Shown piece after piece: positions 63,425 through 64,000 of a stretch of DNA of 64,000 nt; position 1 is the stretch's first letter; each line of letters opens with the position of its first letter. Both the position numbers and the translations under genes were made by a program. The notes below the pieces were generated by a model. That model was not told the DNA's origin. It did not search any database and saw only the letters and a list, made by a program, of their open reading frames with translations. The DNA comes from Branchipolynoe longqiensis (lineage: Eukaryota; Annelida; Polychaeta; Phyllodocida; Polynoidae), in assembly GCA_030323885.1 (NCBI GenBank), contig CM059189.1, positions 51,433,661 through 51,497,660 of the forward strand, written 5' to 3'.

Positions 63425-64000
63425 GGGGCCGTATGCACGAATCGGGGTTAGGCTTAGCCGGAGTTAAGGCACTAGCCGCGGTTAGCTACCTCAAGGTAGC
63501 GGGGGGTTTGAGAAATGTGTGAATCGGTATGCACCAATGTTTTAGCCGCTGCAGATAGCTAACTGTGAGTTTATTTATAGATTTGGGAATTCCCTCGATT
63601 TGACAATATGAATAACACCGCCAATGTGGCACGGGCGTTAATATCGGTTTGAATTTAGGGTTAAATTGATAAGATTTCACTTATTGCGTATGTAATTCTG
63701 TTAAATATATGACAGCATTTAATAGATTTGGGCCAAATATTTCCGCCGATACGGCGGCGATGGCGGCGGCCATGTTTAGTAGACGTTGGACAGTATGGAT
63801 ATCGACGTCGACGCGGCAGCAGCAATTTGTTTACTTTACATTCGTCGATTCGACAATATGAATAACGCCACCAATGCGGCAGCAGCCTTAATAACGGTTC
63901 CATTTTAGGGTTACTTTGATTAAATTTCACTTATTGAGTATGTAAATGTGTTAAATATGAGCGCATTGAATAGATTTACACCCATACACACACACTAACT
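63425..64000. mobile_element. MITE-7 foldback element, copy 3, cut by the window edge
   Basis: Starts 'ggggccgtatgcacgaatcg'. It contains 'aatttagggttaaattgata' and the central 'tttgtttactttacattcgt' plus 'cgattcgacaatatgaata' arm. It is more diverged than the copies at 8212 and 9148, and the right end is not in the window. Confidence 0.8.

Overview
The window looks like repeat-rich animal DNA, most likely from a mollusc or another lophotrochozoan. The reasons are short symmetric phase-1 EGF exons with GT-AG introns, many tRNA-headed SINEs, DIRS-type tyrosine-recombinase retrotransposons, and very many short terminal-inverted-repeat (TIR) elements. The mollusc guess rests on recalled similarity of one SINE 3' end (SINE-C) to gastropod repeats, and is inference. 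I saw no bacterial genes, rRNA, functional tRNA gene or CRISPR array.

Layout. Positions 1-43,300 hold no host exon I can support. They are a mosaic of SINEs, TIR/foldback elements, microsatellites, a 30-bp minisatellite (30.2-31.0 kb) and one DIRS-like retrotransposon on the minus strand (12,648-18,017). That element carries gag, RT-RNase H-methyltransferase-like and tyrosine recombinase frames, and it abuts the 3' remnant of another DIRS copy (18,043-18,600). From about 43.3 kb to the right edge, the minus strand carries one host gene read right to left. Seven EGF-domain exons (62257-62376, 60551-60670, 58611-58730, 57285-57404, 51754-51882, 50841-50960, 48914-49030) lead to a transmembrane exon (47465-47609) and a basic then acidic cytoplasmic exon with a stop codon (43344-43458). 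All splice phases fit, so this is the C-terminal part of a multi-EGF type I membrane protein whose 5' end lies beyond the window.

A second DIRS-like element (52,860-57,214) sits in one intron of that gene, in the same orientation. It keeps gag and recombinase frames without stops, but has lost most of RT, RNase H and the methyltransferase-like region through a frame-preserving deletion. Both DIRS elements keep the internal complementary region in which copies of the two element ends are fused, which is the family's hallmark. In both, pol lies in the -1 frame of gag and the recombinase in the -1 frame of pol.

The small repeats fall into about fourteen families. Three are SINEs: SINE-A, about 340 bp; SINE-B, about 300 bp; SINE-C, about 340 bp with 'taaataaaacaaacttt'-type ends. 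They are modular, because the same 3' tail occurs behind the SINE-A and SINE-B heads. The TIR/foldback families are called MITE-1 to MITE-11 here. Several nested insertions give relative ages, and a few carry clean target-site duplications.
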